DNA of 64,000 nt from Alicyclobacillus shizuokensis NBRC 103103 (lineage in GTDB: Bacteria > Bacillota > Bacilli > Alicyclobacillales > Alicyclobacillaceae). A program made the position numbers and the translations under genes. Below are positions 1 through 8,300 of this stretch, one piece after another; within the stretch, counting starts at the first letter, position 1; each line of letters starts with the position of its first letter. Under the pieces are notes generated by a model. It saw only the letters and a list, made by a program, of their open reading frames with translations. It was not told where the DNA came from and ran no database searches. The stretch lies in the NCBI RefSeq assembly GCF_001552255.1, contig NZ_BCQV01000009.1:1-64000 (forward strand), given 5' to 3'.

Positions 1-49
1 GGGGGGGGGGGGTGCCGACGCGCCGTGTCAGGATGTCAGGGGTGCCGTG
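1..49. other. Poly-G run and short GCCGTGTCAGG repeats at the window edge
   Basis: Bases 1-12 are all G. They are followed by short imperfect repeats of a GCCGTGTCAGG-like unit that run into the 3' end of sigK. A homopolymer exactly at the first base suggests a contig edge or assembly artefact rather than a biological element. No gene is visible here. Confidence 0.5.
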
Positions 50-802
50 TCAGGAGCGCCGTGTGCTGTCGGAGGGTGGTCGATAGACAAACGGCCGTCG
101 CTTGCGTTGTCCGGTGAACGATTGGTGGAACATTTTCAACAGTGCCCGCTTTTCCAGCCGCGACACGTACGAGCGGGAAATGCCCAGCTCTTCCGCCACC
201 TCGTTTTGCGTCCATTCGCGGCCGTCAGCCAAGGCAAACCGCAGTTCAATAACCTTCCGCTCACGCTCATCGAGGATATCCATCAGCTTCATCATGTTGC
301 GGATTTCTATCCGCTTGTTGACCTCTTCTTCTGTCTCATCCGCCTCAGAACCGAGGACATCTGAGATGGTGATTTCGTTACCTTCTTTATCCGTTCCGAT
401 GGGGCTGTAAAGGGATACATCCTTGCGCGTTTTCTTGAGCGCCCGCAACTGCATGAGGATTTCGTTTTGAATACAGCGCGCCGCATACGTCGCAAATTTC
501 GTGCCTTTCGTCGGCTGGTAGGTCTCGACAGCCTTGATTAGGCCGACGGTGCCGATGGAGATCAGGTCGTCGTGGTCGATGCCGGAGGCATCAAATTTCT
601 TTGCGACGTGGGCCACCAGGCGCAGGTTGTGCTCAATCAGGGCATGGTACGCCTCGCGGTCTCCTTGTTGCCACCGCTCGAAATAGGCTTGTTCTTCTTT
701 TTTGGACAATGGTTGCGGGAATGACTGGTTCACATAGCCGGTCGTCAACGTGAGGTCATGCATGAGAAAATGGGCGGCATTGGCTAAAGACAGCAATCGC
801 AC
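50..802 (-). CDS. sigK: RNA polymerase sporulation sigma factor SigK
   Basis: Late mother-cell sigma factor that directs RNA polymerase to spore coat and maturation genes. The 250-residue product has a hydrophobic N-terminal stretch (about residues 1-25) matching the pro-sequence cleaved from pro-SigK, then region 2 with DLISIGTVGLIKAVETY (79-95) and TKFATYAARCIQNEILM (101-117), the LKKTRKDVSLYSPIGTDKEG block (122-141), and a region 4 helix-turn-helix (about 197-222, LGISRSYVSRLEKRAL). Start is GTG with GGAGGT four bases upstream. The gene is uninterrupted, so it is not split by a skin-type element. A decayed relative lies at 4070-4236 on the same strand. SigE is the closest alternative, but the order and wording of the motifs fit SigK better. 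Confidence 0.93.
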   Translation of the reverse strand: MRLLSLANAAHFLMHDLTLTTGYVNQSFPQPLSKKEEQAYFERWQQGDREAYHALIEHNLRLVAHVAKKFDASGIDHDDLISIGTVGLIKAVETYQPTKGTKFATYAARCIQNEILMQLRALKKTRKDVSLYSPIGTDKEGNEITISDVLGSEADETEEEVNKRIEIRNMMKLMDILDERERKVIELRFALADGREWTQNEVAEELGISRSYVSRLEKRALLKMFHQSFTGQRKRRPFVYRPPSDSTRRS

Positions 803-1163
803 GACACCTCCGCGCGTGGGGCTCAGGATGGATCAGTGTATGCGGGGCGGACAGATAATGTCTGGGCGATGACTGGGGAGACGTCATATGCACTCCGTAA
901 CGAATCGCGGAGGACAATTTTGTTGTCAACGGACATGTTTAGAGTGTGGACGTAGAGGCCGTCGCCAGCCTGATTGATGCCTAGTTGGAAAGACCTTAAA
1001 GGATACTGTAAATGCGGCGGTTGGGAACTGTACAAGCACATGGACCACTGAGAGCTTGACGGACAAGGTCTCATGGCACCTTTGTTTTGGAAAACGTATC
1101 CATTCAATTATTGGCAGTGAGGAAGGAATCTTTCATTCCACGTCGAATATCTGTCGAATATCT
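803..1163. other. Gene-poor stretch upstream of sigK
   Basis: About 360 bases with no convincing coding sequence. The only long reading frame (minus strand, 823-1107) lacks a ribosome binding site and any recognisable motif. The part near sigK should carry its promoter. The remainder grades into AT-richer DNA with the transposase remnant that follows. Confidence 0.5.
835..870 (-). promoter_or_regulatory. Possible mother-cell (SigE/SigK-type) promoter of sigK
   Basis: On the minus strand a CATACACT sequence (835-842) matches the SigE -10 consensus CATACANT. A CATTAT block lies at a plausible -35 distance upstream (about 858-863). It sits 33 bases ahead of the GTG start of sigK. The call rests on consensus matching only. 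Confidence 0.35.
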
Positions 1164-1400
1164 ATGGGAAAACTAACCAAAGTCATGTACGGAGCCATCA
1201 CCAAACGCACATATAAGGGCAAGACCTACACCTCCATCTTTCTTCGACAGACTTACCGGGAGATTGGCAAGGTCAAATATCGCGCGCTCGCCAATCTGTC
1301 CGCGTTCCCCGAGCATGTCGTCGAGCTCGTTCGCCGCGCTTGCTTTCCAAATGAAAAAGAGGTCTTCGCAGAGGAAGAAGAATTCCGCGTCAAAATTTGA
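1164..1400 (+). pseudogene. Truncated transposase N-terminus (IS1634-like)
   Basis: The 78-codon frame contains KRTYKGKTYTSIFLRQTYRE followed by GKVKYRALANLSAFPEHVVE, the typical start of IS1634/IS4-type transposases (short beta strands, then 'REGGKVKxRTxANLS'). It stops after FRVKI, with no DDE catalytic core downstream, so only about the first fifth of a transposase remains. It lies at the upstream edge of an AT-richer block that also holds the ABC exporter and a SOD. That suggests a mobile-element remnant at an insertion boundary. No terminal inverted repeats were identified. Confidence 0.6.
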
Positions 1401-1435
1401 AACAAAAGCATTCGAAGGGAAAGTGAGGGAAGGTG

Positions 1436-2413
1436 ATGGAGCCACATCCGTTGTTAGCGAAAGCCAACGGCAGGTCCATCTCGAAGCACTGTGTAAAGCC
1501 TTCGGTCATTGAAGTAAAAAATCTTCAAAAAAGATACGGCCAAACGGTCGCCGTCGAAGACATCAGTTTTCGAGTCGAAACCGGTGAAATCTTTGTGCTG
1601 GTCGGTCCAAACGGCGCCGGGAAAACGACAATTGTGGAATGCATGGAGGGGTTGCGCGTCCCGGATGGCGGATTGGTCCGCATTCTTGGATTGGACCCAA
1701 GAAAAGATAGAGCGCGCATCTTTCAACAAGTCGGTGTTCAATTGCAAGAAGACCAATTGCTCCCGCGCCAAAAGCTGATTGAGGCGCTGAAGGTGTTCGC
1801 GAGTTTCTACGCCGATCCGTTCCCGTATAAAGAATTGATGGAGGCATGTGGCCTTTCCGGCTTGGAAAATAAATTCTTTGGGAAGTTATCAGGCGGCCAG
1901 AAGCGGCGGTTTATGCTTGTCCTTGCCTTAATTGGCCGGCCAAAGCTTGTGATGTTGGATGAACCCACAAGCGGACTTGATCCGCAAGCGAGGTTCAATA
2001 TTTGGAGCATGCTGGAGCAATTCAAGCGGGAAGGGATGACGATCTTTTTGACGACGCATGACATGAATGAAGCCGAGGAACACGCAGACACATTGTGCAT
2101 GGTCGATCACGGCAAAGTCATTGCGATGGGGGCGCCCAAGGAACTATTGCAGGAAAATCAAATGGGCGTAATGGTTAAAATCCCGGATCAACGAAACTGT
2201 GCACTCGATGAATTGGAGAACATTCCGCATCTCGGCAAATTGGAAAAAGTCCAATCCGATTATTTGCTTTACGGAATCGATTCGGAATTTCTGCCGTCGA
2301 TTCATCGTTATGTTCAGGCCAAAGGCATCCCATTGGATGAAATCGAAACGCGCAAAGCCAACCTCGAGGACTTGTATTTATTTATGACGGGTCGCGTTTA
2401 TCGAAAGGAGTGA
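1436..2413 (+). CDS. ABC-2 type transporter ATP-binding protein
   Basis: ATPase subunit of a drug or lipid-type ABC exporter. It has Walker A GPNGAGKTT (about residues 58-66), Q-loop region QVGVQLQED, signature LSGGQKRR (152-159), Walker B LVMLDEP (172-178), a D-loop SGLDPQ and switch histidine TTHD. The C-terminal 100 residues form the regulatory extension common in DrrA/NatA-type ATPases. Start is ATG 1436 (GTG 1433 is possible); about 25 residues precede the conserved domain, so the true start may be later. The permease begins 9 bases after its stop, so the two form an operon. Codon usage is AT-richer than in flanking genes, consistent with acquisition. Substrate unknown. Confidence 0.9.
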   Translation: MEPHPLLAKANGRSISKHCVKPSVIEVKNLQKRYGQTVAVEDISFRVETGEIFVLVGPNGAGKTTIVECMEGLRVPDGGLVRILGLDPRKDRARIFQQVGVQLQEDQLLPRQKLIEALKVFASFYADPFPYKELMEACGLSGLENKFFGKLSGGQKRRFMLVLALIGRPKLVMLDEPTSGLDPQARFNIWSMLEQFKREGMTIFLTTHDMNEAEEHADTLCMVDHGKVIAMGAPKELLQENQMGVMVKIPDQRNCALDELENIPHLGKLEKVQSDYLLYGIDSEFLPSIHRYVQAKGIPLDEIETRKANLEDLYLFMTGRVYRKE

Positions 2414-2422
2414 GAAATTTTC

Positions 2423-3169
2423 ATGAAATCCATTGCGCGCATGTTTTGGGCAGAAATTTTGTTGTTCGTGCGTGAACCGTTCGCGATGTTTTTCACACTT
2501 CTTTTCCCAGTGATTTTATTGTTGCTCTTTGGCTCCGTGTACGGACATTACGACATGCACAATGGCTTTCGTTTTATTGATATCTACATTCCTTCACTCT
2601 TTGCCATGGTGATTGCGAATCTCGGATTGATTTCGATTCCGATCACGCTCGCCGAATATAGGGAACGGGGCATTCTAAAGCATTATCAAGTAACCCCGAT
2701 GCCACGGTTTGTCTTTTTGACCGTTCAGGTGGCTGTTCAAATCTTTATGTTCTTGATTTCAGCTGTTTTAATTTTAATCGTCGGGAAGATTGTTTTTAAT
2801 ATTCATTATGGCGGAAACCTTTTTGACACGGGTTTGTTCCTGTTGTTAAGTATGGCGATGTTGTATGCGGTCGGTTTTGCCGTCGGTGGGCTGGCGTCTA
2901 CAATAAGGACCGCGCAGACGGCGGGGATGACTCTCTTTTTTATCATGTTTTTTTCTTCGGGTGCCGCCATTCCTAGAAGCGAGTTTCCGGAATGGCTGCA
3001 GCATGTGACCGATTATATCCCTCTTTCCCACGTAGTAGATGTGCTCGATGATTTATGGGTCGGCAAGCGCCTGATTCATTATATGGATTCCACTATATTG
3101 ATTTTAGCCATTCTTGTCGTGGCCTTGATCGTCGCCAAATGGAAATTTCGCTGGGAATCGGTCAGTTGA
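2423..3169 (+). CDS. ABC-2 type transporter permease
   Basis: Membrane partner of the preceding ATPase. The 248-residue protein has six predicted hydrophobic segments (about residues 20-40, 52-75, 103-125, 138-160, 168-188 and 222-242), the ABC2_membrane topology. A conserved loop, ITLAEYRERGILKHYQVTP, lies after the second segment; this EYRERGxLK motif is typical of DrrB/NatB-like permeases. AAAGGAG lies 11-12 bases before the ATG. Together with the ATPase it should form a 2+2 exporter. Like its partner it is AT-richer than the surrounding chromosome. The exported substrate cannot be inferred from sequence. Confidence 0.88.
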   Translation: MKSIARMFWAEILLFVREPFAMFFTLLFPVILLLLFGSVYGHYDMHNGFRFIDIYIPSLFAMVIANLGLISIPITLAEYRERGILKHYQVTPMPRFVFLTVQVAVQIFMFLISAVLILIVGKIVFNIHYGGNLFDTGLFLLLSMAMLYAVGFAVGGLASTIRTAQTAGMTLFFIMFFSSGAAIPRSEFPEWLQHVTDYIPLSHVVDVLDDLWVGKRLIHYMDSTILILAILVVALIVAKWKFRWESVS

Positions 3170-3298
3170 CGAAATACGAGAACCCGATGACGTTGCCATT
3201 GAACGCTATGGAGGGAATGCAGAACAGGATTCGGGACAAAGCACACAGTACGATGACGCCTCATACGCTGACCCACAGAGGATATGACCTAGAGGTGG

Positions 3299-3934
3299 AT
3301 GAACGTGTACGAAAAGTACGAAGTCAGACCGCTCTCGTCCAAGCTCTTGAAACTACGCGGAATTTCCCCGCGAACCATCACGGAGCACTATAAGTTGTAC
3401 GAGGGATACGTCAATAAGGTGAACGAGACCAGGGAAAAGTTACAGGCTGTCGATATGACGAAGGGGAATGCCACATACAGTGAAATTCGTGCATTAAAGC
3501 GCGGCGAAGGTTTTGCCCTGAACGGAGCAAAACTGCACGAACTGTACTTCGAACAATTGGGCGGAAAGGGCGGTTCTCCATCCGGCACTCTGATGAAGGC
3601 TATCCAAACTCAATACGGGTCTTATGACGCATTTTTGCGAGAGTTTCGGGGTTCAGGCCTATCCGGTCGAGGATGGGCCATTCTGGCCCATGATTGGGTC
3701 AGAAACGAACTCTTCGTTTATATCACCGATGACCAACAGGACGGGCATGTGATTCAGTCCACGCCCATTCTGCCGATGGATGTATATGAACACGCCTATT
3801 ACATTGACTATGGCACAAATCGAAGCGAGTATATTACAGCATTCTTGGAAAACCTGGACTGGTCCATCGTAAATATACGGTATCAAACATCCGTGAAGAG
3901 GACCAGTCCACGTTTTCGCATCAGTTTCTCCTAA
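3299..3934 (+). CDS. Fe/Mn superoxide dismutase family protein (SodF-like)
   Basis: Predicted superoxide dismutase, converting superoxide to oxygen and peroxide. All four metal ligands of the family can be placed: His in RTITEHYKLYEGY, His in AKLHELYFEQL, and Asp and His in MDVYEHAYYIDY. The fold order (N-terminal helical hairpin, then the GSGLSGRGWAILAHD beta sheet domain) is complete, although the sequence is divergent from the second SOD of this window (11510-12118). The C-terminal tail (TSVKRTSPRFRISFS) is unusual. Start ATG 3299 sits right behind AGAGGTGG; GTG 3305 is an alternative. It lies in the AT-rich block with the ABC exporter and probably came with it. Confidence 0.82.
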   Translation: MNVYEKYEVRPLSSKLLKLRGISPRTITEHYKLYEGYVNKVNETREKLQAVDMTKGNATYSEIRALKRGEGFALNGAKLHELYFEQLGGKGGSPSGTLMKAIQTQYGSYDAFLREFRGSGLSGRGWAILAHDWVRNELFVYITDDQQDGHVIQSTPILPMDVYEHAYYIDYGTNRSEYITAFLENLDWSIVNIRYQTSVKRTSPRFRISFS

Positions 3935-4069
3935 CCTCAGCTGCATACTGTCGATGGGTCACGTCCATGGTGACGGCATTCTCTCCGAATTCCTACCAGA
4001 AATATCAGGAAGAACGCACATCTTCGATCAACTTCCCGGTTTCGACACAGATAACAGATAATAATTGGT

Positions 4070-4236
4070 GGTAAACTCGTTGCCCTCTTCATCGTGCCGA
4101 TGGAGAGAAGGTCGTTGTGGTCGATGCCGGAGGAGTCAATTTTTTTCGCCATATGGGCCACCAGGCGGTTGCGCATGGAGATGGCCGCACTTTTCTGGTC
4201 TTCTTCTGTCGATCTTGTAAGAGAAACGGGGACACT
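4070..4236 (-). pseudogene. Decayed sigK fragment with internal deletion
   Basis: Reading the minus strand, the block RLVAHMAKKIDSSGIDHNDL then LSIGT closely matches SigK residues 61-85 (RLVAHVAKKFDASGIDHDDL, ISIGT). Directly after this IGT the frame shifts by one and reads HDEEGNEFT, matching SigK residues 138-145 (DKEGNEIT). The intervening 50 or so codons are gone. In sigK both junction points are IGT codons, so the deletion probably arose between short repeats. Upstream, weaker SigK N-terminal similarity is visible. No start, region 4 or intact frame remains, so it cannot encode a working sigma factor. Confidence 0.8.
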
Positions 4237-4388
4237 GTGAAATTCCCGACGTCAGCGGCAGGAATTTTGCGATACACGTCGAAATGGGAGATTCATGGTT
4301 TCATGCGTGGGATGTGAGTATACTTCCGCACGTGTGAGGTGGCATAGGAACGGCCAGAAAAAAACTCTTGGGTGAAGGGGTTGGCGTC

Positions 4389-5621
4389 TTGCGGTTGCGC
4401 AAACAGCTGATGGTCTCCCTGAGTGGCGCTTTGGTGGCCGTGTCCGCGTTGGTTCCGCAGGTGAAGGCGGACAGTCTGAGCGATAAGCAGCAGCGGCTCA
4501 ACAAATTGCAGTCTCAGGCAGACCAGGTGTCCAGCGAAATCGCCCGCCAGCGGGCCAAGGCGAATGCGATTCAAAGCAAGATCGATGATTATCAGGCGCA
4601 TATCGATTCGATGAATCAACAGATTGAAGCGAGCCAGCGCCAGGTCGATGAAATCCGCAGCAAGATAGATCGACTCATGGATCAGATGGCGCAGAATCAG
4701 AAACAGTTGACGGAAGATAAGCGAAAGTTGCGGGAGATGCTTCGAGCAGCCTATGAGTATGGTCAGGTGCCCTACCTGGAGGTCCTCTTCAAGGCTACTT
4801 CGTGGGATGATCTCTTGACGCGGTTGCAGGCGCTTTCTCAGGTCTCTCGCAGCGAGAAGCAACTGGCCGACCGAGTGGCGGCGTTGCAGGTGCAGCTGCG
4901 GGAGCAGCAGCGTGATCAGGAAGCATCCTTTCGGCAGCTGAAAACCAAGGTCCAGCGGTTGCAGGAATTGCGGGATCAGAATCTCGCTCTGCAAAGTGAA
5001 CAAAAGCAAGCGCTGTCCATAGTCAGCCGCGGCTTGGACCTGCAAGAACTGCGCCGCGTCCAGTTGCAGAATCAGATTGGCATGACGCAAGACGAAATCC
5101 AGGAACTGAAACAGGAAGCGCAGCGGTCTGCGGCTCAGGCATCCGCCGCATCCGCATCGGCATCTACATCCACATCCACGAACAGTGGGAGTTCCGCGAG
5201 TGGTGGGTCGTCCCAGACGCCAGCGCCAGCCAGCACAACGCTGCGGTCGGGAAATGGGAGCGACATCGCTACATATGCCGCGTCGTTCGTTGGTCATCCA
5301 TATGTCTGGGGCGCTGCGGGTCCAAATTCCTTCGATTGCTCCGGACTGGTCATGTACGTGTACAACCGATTCGGTATCAGCCTGCCACACTCGTCGTATG
5401 CCCAATTTGGCATGGGAACGCCGGTCGCCAAGTCCGACTTGCAGGCAGGCGATTTAGTATTCTTCAGCACCGACGGTGGCGGGGCGTCCCATGTGGGCAT
5501 CTATCTTGGCAACGGTGAAATGGTGAGCGCGCAATCGCAGCGCAGCGGTGTGAAAGAGGCGTACATCTTCTCTGGATATTGGGCCAACTCTTACATAGGT
5601 GCCCGGCGTATCGTCCAGTGA
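4389..5621 (+). CDS. Secreted NlpC/P60 peptidoglycan endopeptidase with coiled-coil domain
   Basis: Predicted cell-wall DL-endopeptidase. A signal peptide (VSLSGALVAVSALVPQVKA) is followed by about 240 residues of heptad-rich coiled coil, as in PcsB/CwlO-type hydrolases, a Ser/Ala/Thr linker, and a C-terminal NlpC/P60 domain. Catalytic Cys lies in NSFDCSGLVMYVY (about residue 317) and His in GASHVGIYLGNG (about 368). Start is TTG 4389, nine bases after GGGG; an upstream TTG at 4368 is less likely. The coiled coil usually keeps such enzymes inactive until a membrane partner (FtsEX type) engages; no such partner is in this window. Transcribed alone. Confidence 0.9.
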   Translation: MRLRKQLMVSLSGALVAVSALVPQVKADSLSDKQQRLNKLQSQADQVSSEIARQRAKANAIQSKIDDYQAHIDSMNQQIEASQRQVDEIRSKIDRLMDQMAQNQKQLTEDKRKLREMLRAAYEYGQVPYLEVLFKATSWDDLLTRLQALSQVSRSEKQLADRVAALQVQLREQQRDQEASFRQLKTKVQRLQELRDQNLALQSEQKQALSIVSRGLDLQELRRVQLQNQIGMTQDEIQELKQEAQRSAAQASAASASASTSTSTNSGSSASGGSSQTPAPASTTLRSGNGSDIATYAASFVGHPYVWGAAGPNSFDCSGLVMYVYNRFGISLPHSSYAQFGMGTPVAKSDLQAGDLVFFSTDGGGASHVGIYLGNGEMVSAQSQRSGVKEAYIFSGYWANSYIGARRIVQ

Positions 5622-5757
5622 CACATGTGGCGGCCGTTATTCCGGCTGGAATCACGCGTGACGAAAAGACAACGTAAATCATATCGTGATACTGCTTTCC
5701 GCCGAAATCCGAGACGCGTTTGGGCATCCGCTTACGGAGGCCGAGGCGCGTTTTCCT

Positions 5758-6405
5758 TTAGCTCATGGCGAGGGCATGGGCCAGGTGCTCTGCAATGGTG
5801 CGGTGGCCCGCATCATTGGGATGAATCGGCAGCACCGGACTGGCCAGAGCGTCTTCGAGCCGCCCGGACCTGTAGCCTGCGATGAACTCCCGTTGCCTGC
5901 CGGAAAACCATGTGTGCACAGGCACCAGCTCGGCACCGGCGGCTGCGGCGACTTGTTCCGTTGTATGATTTAGTTTGCCAATAGCGCCTCCGGCCAGCGG
6001 GGAGTTCGGAAATGGGTTGTATTGCGTGCAGACCAGAATCCGGGCTTTGCTGACTTTGCGAATGAAGCGGCAGAGAAACGCCAAGTCGTCCGCGTAGGTT
6101 GCGAGTGCTTGCGCTACTGTCGTGGATGGAGCGCCACGCAGCATGCGCAGACCGGCGTACGCCAGGTCGTCTCCACCCACCCAAATCACTACCGCGTCCG
6201 ACCGTCTAAGCGGCAGGACAGGGTTCTCCAGGACGGCAGCAGTCAGAGCGGCGCTCGTCCAGCCGGGTTCCGCCAACACGTGGGCGACGACGGGGCGGCC
6301 TGTTTTACCGAGCAAGCTTGCGGTCAATCCAGGATACGCCCTGCCCGGCGATGTGGCGTCTCGCCCGGCCGTGATGGAGTCTCCGAGTGCGGTGAATCCG
6401 CGCAT
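5758..6405 (-). CDS. SGNH/GDSL hydrolase family protein
   Basis: Predicted esterase or lipase-like hydrolase, cytoplasmic (no signal peptide). Block I ALGDSITAG carries the nucleophile Ser near residue 8. A block III-like VGGDDLAY replaces the usual GxND, and block V HPNDAGHRTIAEHL carries the catalytic Asp and His. The Asn to Asp change in block III deserves attention. GGGGAGG lies eight bases before ATG 6405, which is preferred over the ATG two codons earlier. Divergent from the sulfite-oxidase-like gene; the intergenic region has a TATAGT box pointing rightward. Substrate unknown. Confidence 0.82.
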   Translation of the reverse strand: MRGFTALGDSITAGRDATSPGRAYPGLTASLLGKTGRPVVAHVLAEPGWTSAALTAAVLENPVLPLRRSDAVVIWVGGDDLAYAGLRMLRGAPSTTVAQALATYADDLAFLCRFIRKVSKARILVCTQYNPFPNSPLAGGAIGKLNHTTEQVAAAAGAELVPVHTWFSGRQREFIAGYRSGRLEDALASPVLPIHPNDAGHRTIAEHLAHALAMS

Positions 6406-6650
6406 CCACATTACCTCCCCTTGTATTGCATGTCAAATCTCGTCGAGCGACACCGATAGATGGACCGTAATTCGTCTCCCACAACAGCATGGGAGTCATA
6501 ATAAGGAGAGCGGGCGCGATATGGTATAGTGGGGACAAGCGATGGGGGGCATATGGATTCGTGCTGTCGCCGAGCCGGATGTCCTGCGGCAGAAGGCAGC
6601 GGCAGGGCCGGGCCGCGGCGATTGCGTGCGGATGGAGGAGGCATACATGA

Positions 6651-7316
6651 ATGGAAGGGAATCAGCGGCGGCTGCCACCAGGCCAGTTTTTGACGGAAAA
6701 GTGGCCTGTTTTGCACGCCGGCAGTGTACCCACGGTGGACCTGCAGACGTGGGATTTTCGCATCTTCGGTCTGGTCCGTGCACCCAAGCGGCTCACGTGG
6801 CATGAGTTCCGAGGTCTTCCCGTGACCACAAGCACGTCCGACATCCATTGCGTCACCCAGTGGTCGCGGTATGACAATCACTGGGAAGGGGTCTCCTTTC
6901 GCGACGTGATGGACCTTGTGGACGTGGATGCGGCTGCCAAGTACGTGCTGGTGCACGGTGAACAGGGTTACACCGCCAATCTGCCGCTGGAAGATTTGCT
7001 GCGGGAAGGTGTCCTCTTCGCTTACCGGCACGACGGTCGGGACTTGACGCCCGAACACGGTTGGCCGCTGCGCCTGGTGGTACCTCACCTCTATTTTTGG
7101 AAGAGTGTCAAGTGGGTGCGCGGCATCGAGTTCCTGTGGGAGGACGTTCCAGGGTTCTGGGAGCAGTACGGTTATCATCTGTACGGGGACCCCTGGCAGG
7201 AGCAGCGGTTTCGGGATGATCCGGAGTGGATGGGTACAGGCCCGACGACGGACGAATACTACCGGACTATTCGTTCACGGGTTCGTCGTGGTATGGTGCC
7301 GCCGAGGGAACGATGA
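6651..7316 (+). CDS. Sulfite oxidase-like molybdopterin oxidoreductase
   Basis: 221-residue protein of the bacterial YuiH/SuoX-like group of molybdopterin enzymes. DIHCVTQWSRYDNHWEG contains the Cys that coordinates molybdenum. GYTANLPLEDLL and GWPLRLVVPHLYFWKSVKW are the conserved cofactor-binding loops. There is no Tat signal and no dimerisation domain, matching the short cytoplasmic family. Start ATG 6651 follows GGAGGAGG by about 10 bases. The 3' end overlaps the convergent rnz gene by 50 bp. Physiological substrate unknown; members are often annotated simply as sulfite oxidase-like. Confidence 0.87.
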   Translation: MEGNQRRLPPGQFLTEKWPVLHAGSVPTVDLQTWDFRIFGLVRAPKRLTWHEFRGLPVTTSTSDIHCVTQWSRYDNHWEGVSFRDVMDLVDVDAAAKYVLVHGEQGYTANLPLEDLLREGVLFAYRHDGRDLTPEHGWPLRLVVPHLYFWKSVKWVRGIEFLWEDVPGFWEQYGYHLYGDPWQEQRFRDDPEWMGTGPTTDEYYRTIRSRVRRGMVPPRER

Positions 7317-8220
7317 ACTCGCTGAAGTCGTGGGCCAATTCGGTGCGGGAGAAGACCGAGCGAGCTTCCGCCAATAGTTCTCGCTCGCGGTCGGGTTCGT
7401 AGCGGGAGCTCAGATGCGTGAGTATGAGTTGCTTTACACGCGCCCGGCCTGCCTGTTCCGCCGCCTGGACGCCGGTGCTGTGGTGATGCGTCAAGGCCAG
7501 CGCTGCGTCTGCCTGCGTGTAGGTGGCTTCATGTACCAGCACGTCCGCATCAGCCGCCAATTCCACCGTTTGCGGGCAGGGAAGAGTGTCGCCCATGATG
7601 GCAACCGTGCGGCCGCGAACGGGCGGATCGACAAAATCAGGTCCGTGCAGGACACGCCCGTCCGCCAACCGCACCGTTTTCCCCTGCTTGACGAGCTGAT
7701 ACAGGGGGCCTGGACGCACCCCGAGCGCCTCTAGGGATTCACGACGCAGGCGGCCGGGCTTCGGCGGTTCGACGATCCGATAGCCATAGCAGGTCACGCC
7801 GTGGTTCAGCGCGCGCACGTGAACCGAAAAGCCGTCTGCCGCAAGCCGCTGGCCATCGTGAAGTTCGTGAAGATTCAGCGGATAGGTCAGGTGCACCCCG
7901 CTCGCGGTCAGCGTGGCTTGTAGATAGTCGCCGAGGCCGGAGGGACCATACACGTGAAGCGGCCGCTCTGGGCTCTGGAAAGAACGGCTGGCCAGCAGCC
8001 CCGGCAAACCGTAGATGTGGTCTCCATGCAGGTGGGTCACAAAGATGCGCGTCAGCTTGCTCAGGCGGATGGGGCTGGCCAAGACGCGATGCTGTGTTCC
8101 CTCGCCGCAGTCAAACATCCAGACTTGACCAATTTCCGCTTCCAGGCGCAGGCACAGGGAGCTGACGTTGCGCCGCTTGCTGGGCACGCCTGCACCGGTG
8201 CCGAGAAAATACAGCCGCAT
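7267..8220 (-). CDS. rnz: Ribonuclease Z (tRNA 3' endonuclease)
   Basis: Zinc-dependent endonuclease that removes 3' trailers from tRNA precursors lacking encoded CCA. The metallo-beta-lactamase core is complete: GTGAGVPSKRRN at the N-terminus, zinc motif VTHLHGDHIYGLPG (His63, His65, Asp67, His68), the exosite-bearing region PPKPGRLRRESLEALGVRPG, MGDTLPC, and LTHLSSRYEP near the C-terminus. Length 317 residues is normal for the short bacterial form. The last 50 bases run under the convergent sulfite-oxidase-like gene. It is divergent from the hydroxyacid dehydrogenase gene at 8301. Confidence 0.96.
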   Translation of the reverse strand: MRLYFLGTGAGVPSKRRNVSSLCLRLEAEIGQVWMFDCGEGTQHRVLASPIRLSKLTRIFVTHLHGDHIYGLPGLLASRSFQSPERPLHVYGPSGLGDYLQATLTASGVHLTYPLNLHELHDGQRLAADGFSVHVRALNHGVTCYGYRIVEPPKPGRLRRESLEALGVRPGPLYQLVKQGKTVRLADGRVLHGPDFVDPPVRGRTVAIMGDTLPCPQTVELAADADVLVHEATYTQADAALALTHHHSTGVQAAEQAGRARVKQLILTHLSSRYEPDRERELLAEARSVFSRTELAHDFSEFIVPSAAPYHDEPVNE

Positions 8221-8300
8221 GATGGCACCTCCAGGTCTCCGGCTATGACCGGACGGAAATCAGATTTGAAAGTGATTCATTCGCCAAGGAGTGGGGGACT

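Noticed and set aside
823-1107. 94-codon minus-strand frame upstream of sigK
   Set aside because: No ribosome binding site, no motif, Cys/Ser-rich composition.
4293-5405. 370-codon minus-strand open frame opposite the NlpC/P60 gene
   Set aside because: Leu/Gln/Arg-rich shadow of a coiled coil; the plus strand has signal peptide and catalytic motifs.
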